A stretch of 64,000 nt of DNA, from assembly GCA_022410635.1 (NCBI GenBank), contig JAJVDF010000018.1, positions 150,582 to 214,581 on the forward strand. The letters are read 5' to 3'. Origin of the DNA: Tretioscincus oriximinensis (Eukaryota > Chordata > Lepidosauria > Squamata > Gymnophthalmidae). How positions within the stretch are numbered: the first letter of the stretch is position 1; each line of letters begins with the position of its first letter. Position numbers and translations under genes: made by a program. Of this stretch, positions 35,357 to 55,516 are shown piece by piece. The notes below the pieces were generated by a model. That model searched no databases. It worked only from the letters and a program-made list of their open reading frames with translations, and had not been told where the DNA came from.

Positions 35357-35638
35357 ATTCCTGTCGCATGCTATACACAGGCTAGTAGCAGAGGCCAGCA
35401 GCCTTGCCAACCCAAACAAACGTACTCATACACAGTAGAGTTTCTTTCCTCCAAGGAAGGCTTTTTTATTCTTTCGCAGTTACGTTCTTCTATTTACCAC
35501 CACCACACCTAAGCAGGACCAATCACCTTAATATCTCATGACTATGAGATCATTCTAACACCTGTGGGTCATGAGATTCCACTCACGTTCTTGACTGAGA
35601 TTTGTATATACGTTTAAAGTGCAAACCTTAACAATTCC
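35357..35638 (-). mobile_element. Solo LTR with perfect 5-bp target duplication
   Basis: The LTR is 35362-35633 (272 bp), starting TGTCGCATGC and ending CCTTAACA (TG/CA). ATTCC at 35357-35361 is repeated at 35634-35638. A minus-strand AATAAA at 35470-35465 suggests that the LTR reads on the minus strand. There is no internal sequence. Confidence 0.8.
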
Positions 35639-35919
35639 AATTACCTTTTATGCTACGTTTTAGCATTCTAGTGTCCTATAATAAAAGTGACATTAATGGC
35701 ATTAATTCTAGGTGTTGTGGGTCTGCATAGACTTGGATTATTATGATGTTGAATGATTTNCCTTGACTTGAATCAAGTCATTCTCATTGGGATTACAGTG
35801 ATACTGAGTCAAACGGAAATCATTCTATTGCATTTAAGATAACAACCCAGTTCTGCTTTTCCTACTTTTTTTATTGACAATGGTGACTACTCCATTCCTT
35901 CTAAAGGTTTCTTGCCTAA

Positions 35920-36005
35920 AGTAAAGGGGTGAGTAGCACTTAGAGACTAACAGGAGAAAAGAGGGTGTCACAAGCTTTCTTGCACCCGTCTACTTCTTCA
36001 GATGC
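35920..36005. repeat. Interspersed repeat R
   Basis: AGTAGCACTTAGAGACTAAC, AGGAGAAAAGAGGG and CGTCTACTTCTTCAGATGCC match the 7080 and 49008 copies. Confidence 0.75.
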
Positions 36006-38190
36006 CTAAAGTAGTCAATTTAATGATCATTGGAATTAAATCTGACTTATTGCAGTCCTTTTTAATTCACTGTCAACCGGGANGTCATTGACGCCTTGAC
36101 ATCCCATGTTTGATTGATTGCATCCATCTTACATTGGCTCACTGATCTTTGGCTCCAGATCTCACTGCAATATTGTCCTTTACAGCATCTTGTTTTCCTT
36201 TGGCCAAGGCTGAGCATTTTAATTCTGGAACTATTTATAATTGCCCTCTGTTCTTTCCTAATAATGTTTTAGACAAGCTTTGAATCTGGAAGGCATGGGC
36301 CCGTGTCGTATCTCTTTTCCTGTAGAGATTTTCCATGGGGTTTTTCTTGTCAAAGATCCTGGAATGTTTTGCCACTTTCTTTTGTGATTGGTTTTATTTT
36401 GAGCTTAGCGCCATCTTGGTTGGCTTTGCCCAGCATAACTTGTAGCCCAAGCCTTTCCACCATTGGGTTCAAAGGAGAGGAAGGAATGAGAAAAGTGTTA
36501 TTGAGTAGATCCCAATTGAAGGGAAGCACATCTGTACTTCATTCCAGCATGGTTTCTGCACCTTACTATGAATTTCTTATGAACAAAGACAAGGCACCAC
36601 AGCATAAACAAATAATTTTGCTATACTCTATTGCTTTAAGTGGTCTATGTAGCATTTGCTTTTCGCAATAGAGTACTGTTTCATTGTGCATATCAGGTCA
36701 CTTGCCGGGCAGATCACGTGCTATATCAGCGTTAGTAATAAAGTGCCATAATCAAACACTTGTTTTGTTTTCTAAAATCATGGGTATTAATACTTACGTG
36801 TAACTATCTTTATGTTTTTTGTTACTTGCTTTCATTAATAAATGTATGCTACTTTATTACAACCGGTTCTCTAATTCCTGATGAATTCATTGTGAATTCA
36901 CCTCAAAATGTTGATGGCAAAACAGAAGGAGCATCACAATGTTTCGTTGAGTGACTACTGAATAAAAAATTAAGCTTCATGTTTTCTGCTGTACTATCTG
37001 CTTGCCCCAACCTTATAATTAGAAATCAAAGCTTTTTTTCTGAATATTTTATTCTGCATGTTATAGGCTGTCATTGATTTTGTAGAATCTGAAATCAGAA
37101 AGAGAACACCTTAGTTCTGTGCTGGAAAAATAAATCCCACCAAATGCTTTCTATATTTTGTCTGGAAGAAATCTTAACATTTATGGGGAAAAAAAGCTAA
37201 TAAAATATTTTACTTCTAATTTATGTTGTCTTTTATTGCTGTGTATCCCTGGAGACATAAAGTAGCATTTTATTTTATTTGGTGATTTTCTTTTATGTCC
37301 TGGAGAAATAATAAATTTCATTGTAATCTAAGGAGTTAGCAAACAACACAATATCCTTCAATACTCCACTGGCTTACATTGTCATAGACCATCGTTGTTC
37401 AAAATTACATTTAACTTCAATAGAGAATGGAAGTTAATGGAAGAAAGAAAGTTGCATCCAGAAGGCGCACAGCCCAGAATAGCAATGCCAGAACATGCGA
37501 GTGTCATGGCTGAAGTTTCCATGATGCAAATGCCTGATCAGATGTCTCCTTCAAGGCAAATGCACAGGTGAATATGCCCAGACAAGGGATTTTCAGTCCT
37601 CAGTGCAGGATCCATGAGTATCTCAGAGAATGCCAATCATACATTGGCATTCTTCGATGCTGAACACACTGATCCCTTATGAAGTGGNTTTTTTCACATC
37701 CCTTCAGCCTTTTCTCACATCCATCCTTTGATGTCTTTTTACTTGTGTGGGCACAAAATATTGGAGGGAGAATTCTAAAGCTCAAAGAAAAGAAAGTTCT
37801 CATGCTGTCTTTTGGTAGCAGAAAATGAGATCTCTCTTCTGTATCCTAAGCATTTAGTAGAATGATAAATTTTAGGAACCAAATACAAAGTTAGTTAAAC
37901 TGATATGAAATGTATACATTTTATTACTTTTGCTCTCTTTTTCAAACTTTACAATAGTTAAAGGTTTTTCTAACTTTAGTCTGGATAATCTTTCTTAAAG
38001 TCTGTTGTCCATTAAAGAAGGCATTTTTTTCTTGATGGGATTGTAAATGTAAATAAATGTATAATTTAGAGGTGTTCCAAGTCTTGTAAACCATAGTTAT
38101 GGACAAAATAATTACACATTCTGCAAGCCTTACAAACTTGTTAGATTTCTTTGAGAGTGTTAATAAATGTGTGAATAAAGAGAATCCAAT
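36006..38190. other. Intergenic, AT-rich, no gene seen
   Basis: Several AATAAA signals on the + strand (for example about 36728, 36840, 36963). One of them could end an extended ITM2C transcript, but nothing ties them to the gene. Confidence 0.35.
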
Positions 38191-38194
38191 TGCT

Positions 38195-38710
38195 ATTGCC
38201 TACCTAGCCTTTGGGGCTTTGATAAAGCTCCTCATCAGAGGCTTCTGAACAAGCACTTCATGGAATGAGCATCAGGTTCTCCTGGATTGGTAACTGGGTC
38301 TCTGCGCAGAAGGATGTGACAAACTAAAGATTCAGTACCGGGACCCATGGTTTTAATATATTCATAAATTATCTGGATGCAGATAGCCAAGTTATCTGAT
38401 GACACTTACTGTAACTGTTCTGGGTAGTGAAAACAAAATTGATTGTAAAAACATCAAGAGGATTTCTTGAAATTGTGGGCAGCAAGTGTGAATGGGCAAC
38501 CAAGTTGCAAATGTACTTCAACCTAAGCAAGTGCAGCCATAGACGTTAGGGCCAAGCGACACTCCTTGAGGGCACTCCAGGCAAGTGATGGGAATCCAGC
38601 TTTCTGTGCCAGAGCAGGGAAGCAATTCTCGGGTGTTTAATGGACAATTCAAATGAAGTGTCAACTCTGCAGCAGTAGTGGAAAAAAAAACAGTGTTAGG
38701 GATCATTGGG
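38195..38710 (+). mobile_element. CR1/L3-like LINE reverse-transcriptase fragment, decayed
   Basis: GGGGCTTTGATAAAGCTCCT (GFDKAPHQRLL), TTCATAAATTATCTGGATGC (INYLDA) and TTCAACCTAAGCAAGTGCAG (FNLSKCS) parallel 63040-63420, with frameshifts and deletions between them. Confidence 0.8.
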
Positions 38711-40320
38711 AAGGGAATTTGCTTTTATAAATCTATGGGGAGGCCATGGATGTTAGGACTCATTTTTGTGTTAATATCTGATTTTTTTTTTCTGGGAGAT
38801 AATTTATAAAAACTCAGTGTCACCCCCCTCCACACATTAGCTTTTAAAGTTCTACCAGACCCCCTTCTAGCACCACTGCTACAAAGAAGCAGAACAAAAA
38901 GGTTTGATGTGATTAAGCTTGTCAGTATAGTTTGAGTTCAAATTTTAATGTGCCAAGTTTGTTCATCGGTTCACAGGATTGTGGTTAGAGTCACACATGT
39001 AGTTTTAATTCCACTTCAGTTCTGTAAAACTAAACCAAAATTTAGGTTTTTTCTTCAGGATTGAAATTAAAATGTGCCTGACTCCAAAACCCTAACCACA
39101 AATTAAAATGGATTATATAATTAGTGTTATATATGCAACTCTGAATAACTAAACCTAGTCCGTTATTATTCTGAATTGATTCAGTTCTGGAATGAAGTTG
39201 ATAAAAGATGTCTGACTTCAAATCATATTTTTACTGCAGATTAAAAGGGATTATAGAATGTACTATTTTAGACAATTTTATGCCATCTTGTGGTCACTGG
39301 AGGAATTCTTTAAAAATTCATAGAATTTTAATTAAAAATTGTCAACTGAAAGTACACATAGGCAGTATTATGATACCCCCTCCCCCCCAAAAAAAANNCC
39401 CAAACCCCAACCACTTTAAGAGTGCAATCCAAAGACGTCCAAGCTTTGATTTGTAGGGCTACACATAATGCTGGATAGTTGGTAATTTAAAGATTGGACA
39501 TGCATGGTCTAAATTTAAATGTAGAAGCATCTGTACCCCAAAGTTGCAATTCTGTACATGCACTCCTGCATATATTTAATTTCCTCAAAACCAGATGAAA
39601 CTACAGCGCACACGATGAAAAGAAATCATCATCCATCAGGATATAATCTAGAAAATGAAGCCGGTTCAGCTATGATTTGATGCAAATTTACTGAACAAAG
39701 TGGATCGTGCCCGTTTTTGCCAACTCTGAAATGTCATACAAGTGCCATAAAGCAGGATTTCACTCCTCTTGCACTAAATAGCTGTGTGCACTGACTGTCT
39801 TTGCCTCTTTAGGACAGCTGAATCACTGTACCTTTCAATGTTAAGCATGTTTCGATGAAGTCCTTATAGGAACAGAAATACGTAGGTCTCTATTTCTTAG
39901 TTCCTTAATGACTTGCTTGTCTTGCTATTCGTTATGATTTTTAAAGTTAACACAGAAATGTTCACATTGCTGTTAAAAATTCTATTTTGTTCTGAAAATG
40001 TTCTGGAGAATTTTGAAAGGTTCAAAAATTAGAGAGTTCCACTTATTCACATTCCTTTATTCAACACAAGGCTTTGTATCAACAATGAAACCTGTATTGA
40101 TTTTTTAAAACTATACAAGCAAACCTATGAAAAGATCGAACATTTTAATGGCTGCTTCGTTTGATTCTCAAGATTACAGGGAAAAGCAATAAGAGGAAAC
40201 TGAAGAACGGTTCTTTTTTNCCCAAATATACCATACATGACTGAATAGGTTTTGTCATATGACCAACAATATTTGAAATGTAATTTGAACAATTATTTAA
40301 CCAAGCTTTTGCTTGAACAT
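38711..40320. other. Intergenic between ITM2C and TUBA3 3' ends
   Basis: A repeat-R remnant lies at 38835-38885. The rest is unrecognised AT-rich DNA. Confidence 0.4.
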
Positions 40321-40327
40321 TTAAACC

Positions 40328-40333
40328 TTTATT
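40328..40333 (-). promoter_or_regulatory. TUBA3: Poly(A) signal AATAAA for TUBA3
   Basis: A minus-strand AATAAA lies about 65 bases past the TUBA3 stop, implying a short 3' UTR. A second AATAAA at about 40056 could serve a longer form. Confidence 0.6.
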
Positions 40334-40397
40334 TGCAACTGAATAAACAAACTATGGTACTTTAATTTTAGATGAGTTATCTGATATCAAATTACTG

Positions 40398-47780
<7,383 letters not shown>

Positions 47781-47904
47781 AGTTTCTCGCCTCGAGGTTC
47801 TTCCTGACAGACAAGACTGACTGGAGAGTCACGAATACCGAACGATCGCGCGCTGCGTTCTCCTCAGGCGGCTCCTCCAACGTCAACGACCGTTAACTGC
47901 CAGG

Positions 47905-47914
47905 GTCACGTGAC
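47905..47914. promoter_or_regulatory. Palindromic E-box GTCACGTGAC
   Basis: A ten-base perfect palindrome matching the USF/TFEB (CLEAR-type) consensus in the TUBA3 promoter. Function is inferred from motif only. Confidence 0.5.
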
Positions 47915-47966
47915 ACCCTCGCGCCAACGGTGGCAACAGCAGCACCTGCCGCCTTCTCGCCATTCC

Positions 47967-48004
47967 ATTGGCTCCCGCGCTGGGTCGGCAGTTCTTTTCA
48001 TTGG
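47967..48004 (-). promoter_or_regulatory. Two CCAAT boxes upstream of TUBA3
   Basis: ATTGG occurs at 47967-47971 and 48000-48004, that is CCAAT toward the gene, spaced 33 bases apart. Paired CCAAT boxes are the usual NF-Y arrangement in CpG-island promoters. Confidence 0.5.
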
Positions 48005-48041
48005 TTGATTAGATTCAATCCCACCGCCCGCTTGAACCTTT

Positions 48042-48224
48042 GGCTGCATCCACACGGAGCCTTATCGTGGGCTATACCTGGGAATAGGAGCCTGCCAACC
48101 ACATGCTAGTGTAGACTATGGCAGGCCCAGAATGGGGCCTGCCATAGTCTATACTGGCATGTGGATGGGCAAGCTTTGTCCCGAGATGTGACCCAGAATA
48201 AGGCTCCATGTGGATAGGGCCCTT
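48042..48224. mobile_element. Palindromic MITE family P, copy C, upstream of TUBA3
   Basis: Its right arm, read in reverse, matches the left arm of copy B (GTGACCCAGAATAAGGCTCC), so it is in the opposite orientation to copy B. It lies just upstream of the TUBA3 CCAAT boxes. Confidence 0.88.
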
Positions 48225-51200
48225 CTCTTTGGTTTTATCAAAACCCTTGTGCTACTCTTTATTGAAATAAAGCTTTTGTTATGTTATTTGACATCCATGA
48301 TCAACTTGCCCATAATCTACACAAACCGCTTTTAGCTGAATTACAGATTGAAAACCAGATTCAATTTACATTAGGCCTTCCAATTTAGCACATGCATCAC
48401 ATCTATGTTTCTGGCAAGGCCAGAATTAGATCTTAATTTGAAAATCAATTTCATCATAAAGAATGTCCATGTCTTGCATAACATGGTTTATAATTTGTGT
48501 TTAACGCCTAACAAGGCAAAAAAATAAATGCCAGAAATCTTTACAGCTGTTCTTTCCTCTTCCCCCACAAAAAAATGATTAAAATGAAAGTAAAAAAAAC
48601 ATTAAGTGTAAAAAATAAGTGTATACTAAGGAACAATAATTAAGGAGTAGCAGATAATCACATCTCAGATTAAAACAGCATTAATTTATCTGAGCCTCTG
48701 TGGGCTTTGTCACTTAAAAATAGCAATTTTGCCCTTATTTGTATTAATATTTGCCTGAATTTGACAATATAAATATGTACTGAGAGATACACTCTTTTTC
48801 ATGTTATCCCTGCTTTTTGTTGGGATTGCCACATTTGCTTTTGTGTATGTGGAATATCGCTGTCCTAATTCTTATTGCTTGCCAAGATAAAGGGGGGAAA
48901 ACTCTAGAGGAGGTAAGAAAAACCCCTAAAGCCTACTGAAGTTTGCTAAAAAACCAAGGAAGTTTCCTAGCTCTAATTCTACTCATAAGAAAATAATAAT
49001 AAAAATAAGTCCAGCAAAGGGGCTAGTAGCACTTTGAGACTAACAGGAGAAAAGTGGGTGGCATAAGCTTTCGTAGACACATCTAAAATAAGGCTGAAAT
49101 TGATTCAGTCTAATTTATGTTGCGATCAGAATCACAACATGAACGAGACACGTTTTGGATTTTCCTGGACCCTTCAGAAAGGCTGTGAGGTCATCATCCT
49201 GATGAACCTACAGACCTTGTCCTGGGGCTCCTTTTTATTGAGAGTTCAGAAGGCTTGCACAATTCCGTGTCTGCCTTTGCATGGACAGTGGTTAATTAAC
49301 ACTTTGGGCATAATTTAATCCTTCCTGATCTGCAGAGTAAACCAGACTTTATCTGTGGTTTGCCAGCGGAAAAGCAGGTTACCCATTAGCCCAGGTAAAT
49401 TAGTAATGGAGCTAGTGTACTAAAAGGCTTAGCAAAGTCTTAAGCCTTTTTCCCAGAATAATATTCTGGAGTTATATGTATATGATTTCTACAAATTTAT
49501 AATTGTCATATTGTAACATGACATTGAAAACAAGGAGGACATCATGCAACTAGCTGGACATGCTATTCTGGCAGTGGACCTACTTGATAGCATTGCATTG
49601 AGTAGGAGGAGCACAAATGTTTTAATAAATTGGTTTCAAAAATAACTGTATAATAAGAGAATGGTTTGAATACCTGCAAACAGGCAACCCAATGAATTGA
49701 ATATTTAAATAGAATAACTGAATTCTCAGTGGGAGGAAAAACATGAAAACGTAAGTTTGTTAAAGGAAGAATGGTATTATAAACTTGAATCAAAGGATTT
49801 TAATCAAATCTTATCCTTAAAGTACCTGAAACTATATTTATATTATTTAAATATCTCCAACATAACCAATCAGTTTATGTCATCTGTCTCTCTTGTGGAT
49901 CCTGTGTCAGTAATCAGGGAATGACAGACAATCAGCCTGAGCAATATGTTAGGTATTCCTGGGGTTGACAGCATAGGATGCAGCTAGGGACCAAGCATAG
50001 CAGTGCAATGAGAGAACAAAGAGGGACTTATTTCAGGGAAAGTGTATGGCAATGTGATAAAAAGATGCTTACAGGATAGAGAAGTTGAATGTCAAAATAG
50101 CAAAAGCCTCAGTTTCATCAGTTTTGGCTAAATGAAAAGTTCTACTCTGATCTGACTCCTGATTGGTAACTGCTTTTAGTTTTGCATTACCAAAATAGAG
50201 TTCAATGTGGAGTTCCTATTTCCTGTTTAATGACTGAAATGGAATTTCCCTTTGTATTTTCCCTTTGAAGAAATAAGACCAAGCATATGAATCAGATAAT
50301 ATGGAAACAACATTTTAAGAAAAAGAAAAAGAATACAGACAAAAAACGTGGGACAGGAAATGCTATATTCCGCTGTAAACTTTAAAGCTTCCCAGGCGTT
50401 AAAATCAACTTATACTTTCCATATGCAACTTGAAAATAACATATTTATAAATAAGGACACAATAATATTATTGATATAGCAGCAAGTTTATTGATTAAAA
50501 ATTCTTGTCACGTTACTTTCATATGATTACATTCATATGAATAAAGAATACTGGCAAATTGCAGTCATAGAAAGGTTGAAGCATAAACTCATGTAGAAAA
50601 AGAAAAAGCAAAGGATAATGCAGAATGTCAATTAGGCAGCTGGGTAGAAACACAGCTTCCGGAATCCTGAAGGATATACCTGTTGCAACTAGTTGTAGTT
50701 TCTTCCATGTGGAAGGCCTTTATTTCTATACACAGTCCATAAAGTTTAAGTCAGCAAAGTGTATATTGATTGCTCAGCGTATAGGTTAAGTGATCATCAC
50801 TTCGAAGCAATAGAATATAATACAATTGCTCACTGCTTCATCACAAGAATACTGTATAATCAGAGTAATAAATTGTGCACACAGTTCTCTATACAAGAGA
50901 TAAGCATAAGCGTAAACTATTCTGTCATCTCACGAAAAAGTGTTCCATTCAATAGACACCGGAGGTCATACGTTATCATCTGGCAATAACCATATCCAAG
51001 ACAAGTTTTAACTAAATCCTGACAATAGGAACGATAGTACTTAGGCTGCAAAATATGTAGTATTGTATAGTTTTCCATATTGAACCTTATTTCAGGATTT
51101 ATTATAGAATAGGTGTCAGCTATGTACATAGTAGTGCACCAGCATGCAGAGGACAGGTTTCTATTCCAGAATATAGGTCTTGTAGTAGGTCTCACCATGG

Positions 51201-51955
51201 CAACTAGTTACTTTATCTATAATCAATATTCAATTAAGCATTAATTCCATACTACTTCTTAAATTCTCTAGAATTTAGATGGCAACGTGAATGAAATTTT
51301 TAATTTAAATAATTTAAGCAAAACAAACCCCAATGTGGGACATGAATATGAGACCTTTCTTGAGTCAGTGTCTTGAAATGGCAGAGGGTATTGCTCAGTG
51401 AAGAAGCTTGGAGTTATGTTATGCAGGGCCACTCAAGACAGGAAGGTTTTAGTGGTCAGCTCTGACAAAAGGTGACCTAGTTCAGAAAGGTATGGTAAAA
51501 CATTTCAGTATTTTGTCGAAAAAAACATGACAATGGAAGAAAAGTTCCTCAGGTCAGATGTCAAAACCATATCTCCTGCACCATGACAATTAACCTTCCT
51601 TCATCTTCCATAGCTCGATGAAATGCCAAGATGTTTCTTGAATTCCATAGCTAATGGAAAGATATTAAATAGATGATGCAGAGATTATATGAATCTTAAT
51701 GTATGTTATAGTGGTAGAACTGGCAAATTGTATAAACAATGATCTAGAAAATATACAGAAAAGGTAAGAGTGTGAACAAAAATGGTTACTAGTTAAAAAT
51801 TATATAATGGGTAAATTAAGGAGTAATGCAACAAGATTGAGATTTATATATTCCATATAATCCCAAATTATATATGTAAGTAGAGGGAGAGCAAAAGATG
51901 GGAGGAGGGGTGAAAAACATTTAAAAAAGTATATTATAATGTATTTTGTGTGAGA
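48225..51955. other. Intergenic, AT-rich, no gene seen
   Basis: A repeat-R copy lies at 49008-49085 (GTCCAGCAAAGGGGCTAGTA to TTTCGTAGACACATCT). A 93-codon open frame on the minus strand (50917-51198) has no recognisable domain and no conserved-looking composition. Nothing else was supported. Confidence 0.4.
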
Positions 51956-51957
51956 TT

Positions 51958-52175
51958 CAGTGCTTTTTTTCTAGGAAAAAAGGTGACGGTACTAATGCCA
52001 GCGAGGGGGGGGCGGTGTTAGCGGTGATGGGTGGCGGGGTAGCGGGTGGTGTTAGCGGTGGGGGGGCGTTAGTTGCGGGGGGCGGTGATAACGGCGGTGG
52101 CCGCCTCTGCTGCTGCCACCCCCCCACTGCTGCCGCCACCGCTAACGCCGCAGTACCAGCACCTTTTATTTAAGC
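51958..52175. mobile_element. Short inverted-repeat element with G-run core
   Basis: AAAAAGGTGACGGTACTAATG at the left and CGCAGTACCAGCACCTTTTA at the right are imperfect inverted ends. The core is dominated by G runs on the + strand (GGGGGGGG, GGCGGGG, GGGGGGG) and by GCTGCTGCC on the other side. It abuts a LINE fragment. Confidence 0.6.
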
Positions 52176-52186
52176 GGGGGGGCGGT

Positions 52187-52695
52187 GATTTACCTTTGCA
52201 GAAGCCATGCTGAGTTTCATTCAGCAATGCATGCTTCTCCATGTGTTTAGTAATTTTGTCCTTAATTATGGTTTCCAACACTTTACCTAGAATTGATGTT
52301 AAACTGATGGGTCTATAATTTCCGGGATCACCCCAAGATCCTTTTTTGAAGACTGGTGTTACATTAGCTCCAATCTACTGGTACTATGCCTGATCTTAAT
52401 GAAAGATTAAATATTTTGGTTAGAAGTTCAGGAATTTAGCATTTGAGTTCTTTAAGGATTCTTGGGTGAATGCCGTCTGGCCCTGGGGCTTTGTAGATGT
52501 TCAGCTAGCAAGGACCTCCTCCCTTGTTATCTCTATCCAGTTTTTCCTCTGTTGTTCTTCCTGAGAAGACTAAATCTGTTCCGGGTAAATCCCCTCTACC
52601 TTCTTCAGGAAAAACTGAAGCAAAAAATTCATTTAACTTCTCTGAAATTTCCATGTCCTCCTTGATTATGCCCTTTTGTCCATCGCAAAAGTTTC
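52187..52695 (-). mobile_element. CR1/L3-like LINE ORF2 fragment, inverted relative to 62440
   Basis: The minus strand reads NETQHGFCKGK and IKDKITKHMEKHALL, then further 5' reverse-transcriptase sequence. It is an inverted homologue of 62470-62960. Confidence 0.9.
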
Positions 52696-53587
52696 AATGC
52701 GTCTGTCATCTTGTATTCTTGTTGGTTCTTTACTATTTACATTGAAAAAATTAATTGCAGTTTGTATTTTTCCCCCTGGTGTGTCCATGTCTGTAATAAA
52801 TATCTTTTTATTGGCTGTTTTAAGAATTCTGAGTGCGTTAGTATTAATATAGTAGTTCTACTTGTCTTGCCTGAAAAGATGGGCTATATTTTGAGATGGA
52901 ATCTCACTGTAGATCAGCGAGACTTGACAGTTCAATGACTACTATTATTCCTTGTCAATTGATAAGTGAATATGAATTACTGGTACTGTTTTTGACAGAG
53001 GAAAAATTCAAACTGTTGTCTAGTTCCTAGGGTACTCTGTGGATAACAGGACTGCTCAATGCTTGGAAATGCCAAGGGCTTTCTAAGAGCCCCGAACACA
53101 TCTATCCACAGCCACCTCTCCAACCCTAACCCTCTCATTGGACAGCAAATGCTGCCCCATGAGAAGATTAGTGGAGAATGAAAGGAATTTATTTTGCTGA
53201 ACAAGGGTTTGCCTTTCAACTACTCCCTCTGTCCAGGGGCGAATGGCTGTCTGGTGATCTGCCCCAATCTTCATTGCAGTGACTGCAAAGATGCATGTTT
53301 ACTATGGGAAACCATATCCAGTGGGGAGGGTCTATGCTTCTATGTGAATACATTCTATTTTCTGTCCACAGACAAAGATTACTCACCATTTCCTGCTGAA
53401 AATAACAGTGCTTGGGATTGCAAAACATGTCAGTTAAATTAACTTGAGATAGCTCTGTAGTCTGATAGGCGCTTACTGTGTTCTCCTACAGTTTGTGGTA
53501 AACTGGCTTCCTTCCTGTCTAATGGTATCTGTTTTCCTCAATTTCTCTCCCTGGGTAATGTTGTTTATATGTAGTAAACAGAGTGCA
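52696..53587. other. Intergenic, nothing recognised
   Basis: 52696-52960 may be further 5' LINE sequence. No gene. Confidence 0.35.
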
Positions 53588-53721
<134 letters not shown>

Positions 53722-54389
53722 ACATATAAATGTCTGTACCTGCTTGTTGTTTCCTAGAATCTGAACAAAAATCTCAAGTCCATCTATCCTATTTCTTGTT
53801 ACTCTCTAATGTGCTAAGAGAAGAGACCCCCTTGCTGGATTTTCTAGACCCAGATTGCACAGCTATTTCTTTGAAATCAACATGCTTAAAGGAGAAAGTA
53901 GGCTCAGTCTCTACAAGATGAGGTAGCCATTTTGTATAACATCCATCCACAGACCTAAAGTATACCAGAGTTCCCTTGAGTAGCGTACAGTAAAGATCAA
54001 CTAACTCTGGAGTACTCTGGGCCACAGTAACACACCTGTTATTAAACAGTCAAAGGTCTTGAAGAATAGGACTGAAAATCAGAAAAACAGGTTTTAAACA
54101 GATTTTTCTGTTTTTCAAACATGTTCAAAACTCGATTTTTAGTCCTGTTCTTCATGGTTGAAGACTGATTAATAGCAGGCGTGTGACTGCAACCTTGTTT
54201 TGGCTTCTCCTATCTCCATTTTTCTCCAGAAATGGCAGAAATCCCTATAGAATATAGGTGAAGCCAGCTGATTGCATTAGGAATTTTGTCATATCCAGCA
54301 CCGCTACCACTTTAATTACAGCATGGCTATGCAGTTCCCCTATAATCCACATGGGGAGTGCTTACGCTATGCATAAGTAGGGCCATCTC
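53722..54389. other. Repeat-R remnant then unrecognised DNA
   Basis: 53795-53882 carries TGTTACTCTCTAATGTGCTA and CAGCTATTTCTTTGAAATC, matching repeat R. The rest is unassigned. Confidence 0.45.
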
Positions 54390-54643
54390 GGTGGTTGCCC
54401 CTAATTATGGAATAGTCTCCCCCTTGAGGTGCATCTGTCATCACTGTATTCTTTTAGAAGATCTTTGAAGATGCATCTCTTTCACCTGGCCTTTCGCTGA
54501 AGAAATGTTATTCTCTTCCTACTTCTGGATACTGTTTTTATATTGTTTTTAAAGGTGATCTTGTATTGTTGCTTTTATTGTTGGCTGCCCTGAGACCTTT
54601 GGGTATAGGGTGGAGTATAAATGTAAATAAATAAAATCACACA
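54390..54643 (+). mobile_element. L2-like LINE, ORF2 C-terminus and 3' tail
   Basis: 54408-54500 reads WNSLPLEV, then FRRSLKMHLFHLAFR and a stop, the conserved end of L2/Rex1-type ORF2. The 3' tail GCCCTGAGACCTTTGGGTAT with AATAAATAA is the same tail carried by SINE family 1. Confidence 0.85.
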
Positions 54644-54945
54644 TCGCCAGAATGAAGTTCTCCCTGAAAAGCAATGCAGGTGCAGCTTTTCCCAGTTTGG
54701 ACTAACTGAGTTCTGGCTGCCATTTGCCCGCAGCGGTAGTGCCTCTGTGAGAACACTGCTACTTTGATCCGGTCTCCTTATGGAGAATGCAACCAATGGC
54801 CATTGGTAGGAGGTTCTGGGAGGGGTTGCTGTGCACCACTGCTGAGCATCTAACCTCTGAGGGGCCAACAGCAGTTTTTAAAGTTTTTTTTGGTGGGGGG
54901 TGGATTCTAGTTTTGCCCAAATATTAACTTTTGTAAATAAATAAG

Positions 54946-55225
54946 CAGGCATGAATGGCTCAGTNAGCTAAGTGCTGGTCTTTCATCTGGCTCAGTGAGC
55001 TAAGTGCTGGTCTTTCACCTGCATTTTGAGGCCTTGTGTTGGATGTGGAGAGGGGTGAGTGCCTTCTACTAAGCTATAGTTCTGGCCAACCCAGCTATTC
55101 GAAAGAAGAATTGCAAAAAATTGTGACTAGATAAATGGGAACTACCACAGCTTAAACTTGTAAGCTGTTTTGAGTCCCTCCGCGTGAGAAAAGTGAGGTA
55201 TAAAAACCCAGTTCTTCTATTATAT
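54946..55225 (+). mobile_element. SINE family 2 with duplicated head
   Basis: GGCTCAGT-AGCTAAGTGCTG occurs twice in a row (54957 and 54989), one with an N, then GTTGGATGTGGAGAGGGG to GTATAAAAACCCAGTTCTTC. Confidence 0.82.
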
Positions 55226-55516
55226 ATGTATTTTTTTCTAATTATGAATTTGGGCAAAATTCACATTTAAAAAAAAAAAAACGGAGAGTGTGGGTAAAAG
55301 TCACATCCACTGGGATCTGAAAATGGACTGGCCATCCAATGCAACTGTTAACTCCAGAAGCCAATGCAAATCTTGTGTGAATGATATAATGGATCTGAAT
55401 TGGAGCTAGAAATGGAAGAAAATGACCGAGGAAATTGAATTCACTTTTCAGTTCTCAAAGCCGCTTCTTTCACCCCCAAGAGAATGCAGCCACACTCTTA
55501 TTAGCCAAAATGTATC

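Noticed and set aside
50917..51198. 93-codon minus-strand frame, considered as a possible small or viral-derived protein
   Set aside because: No motif was recognised, and frames of this length are expected by chance in AT-rich DNA of this size.
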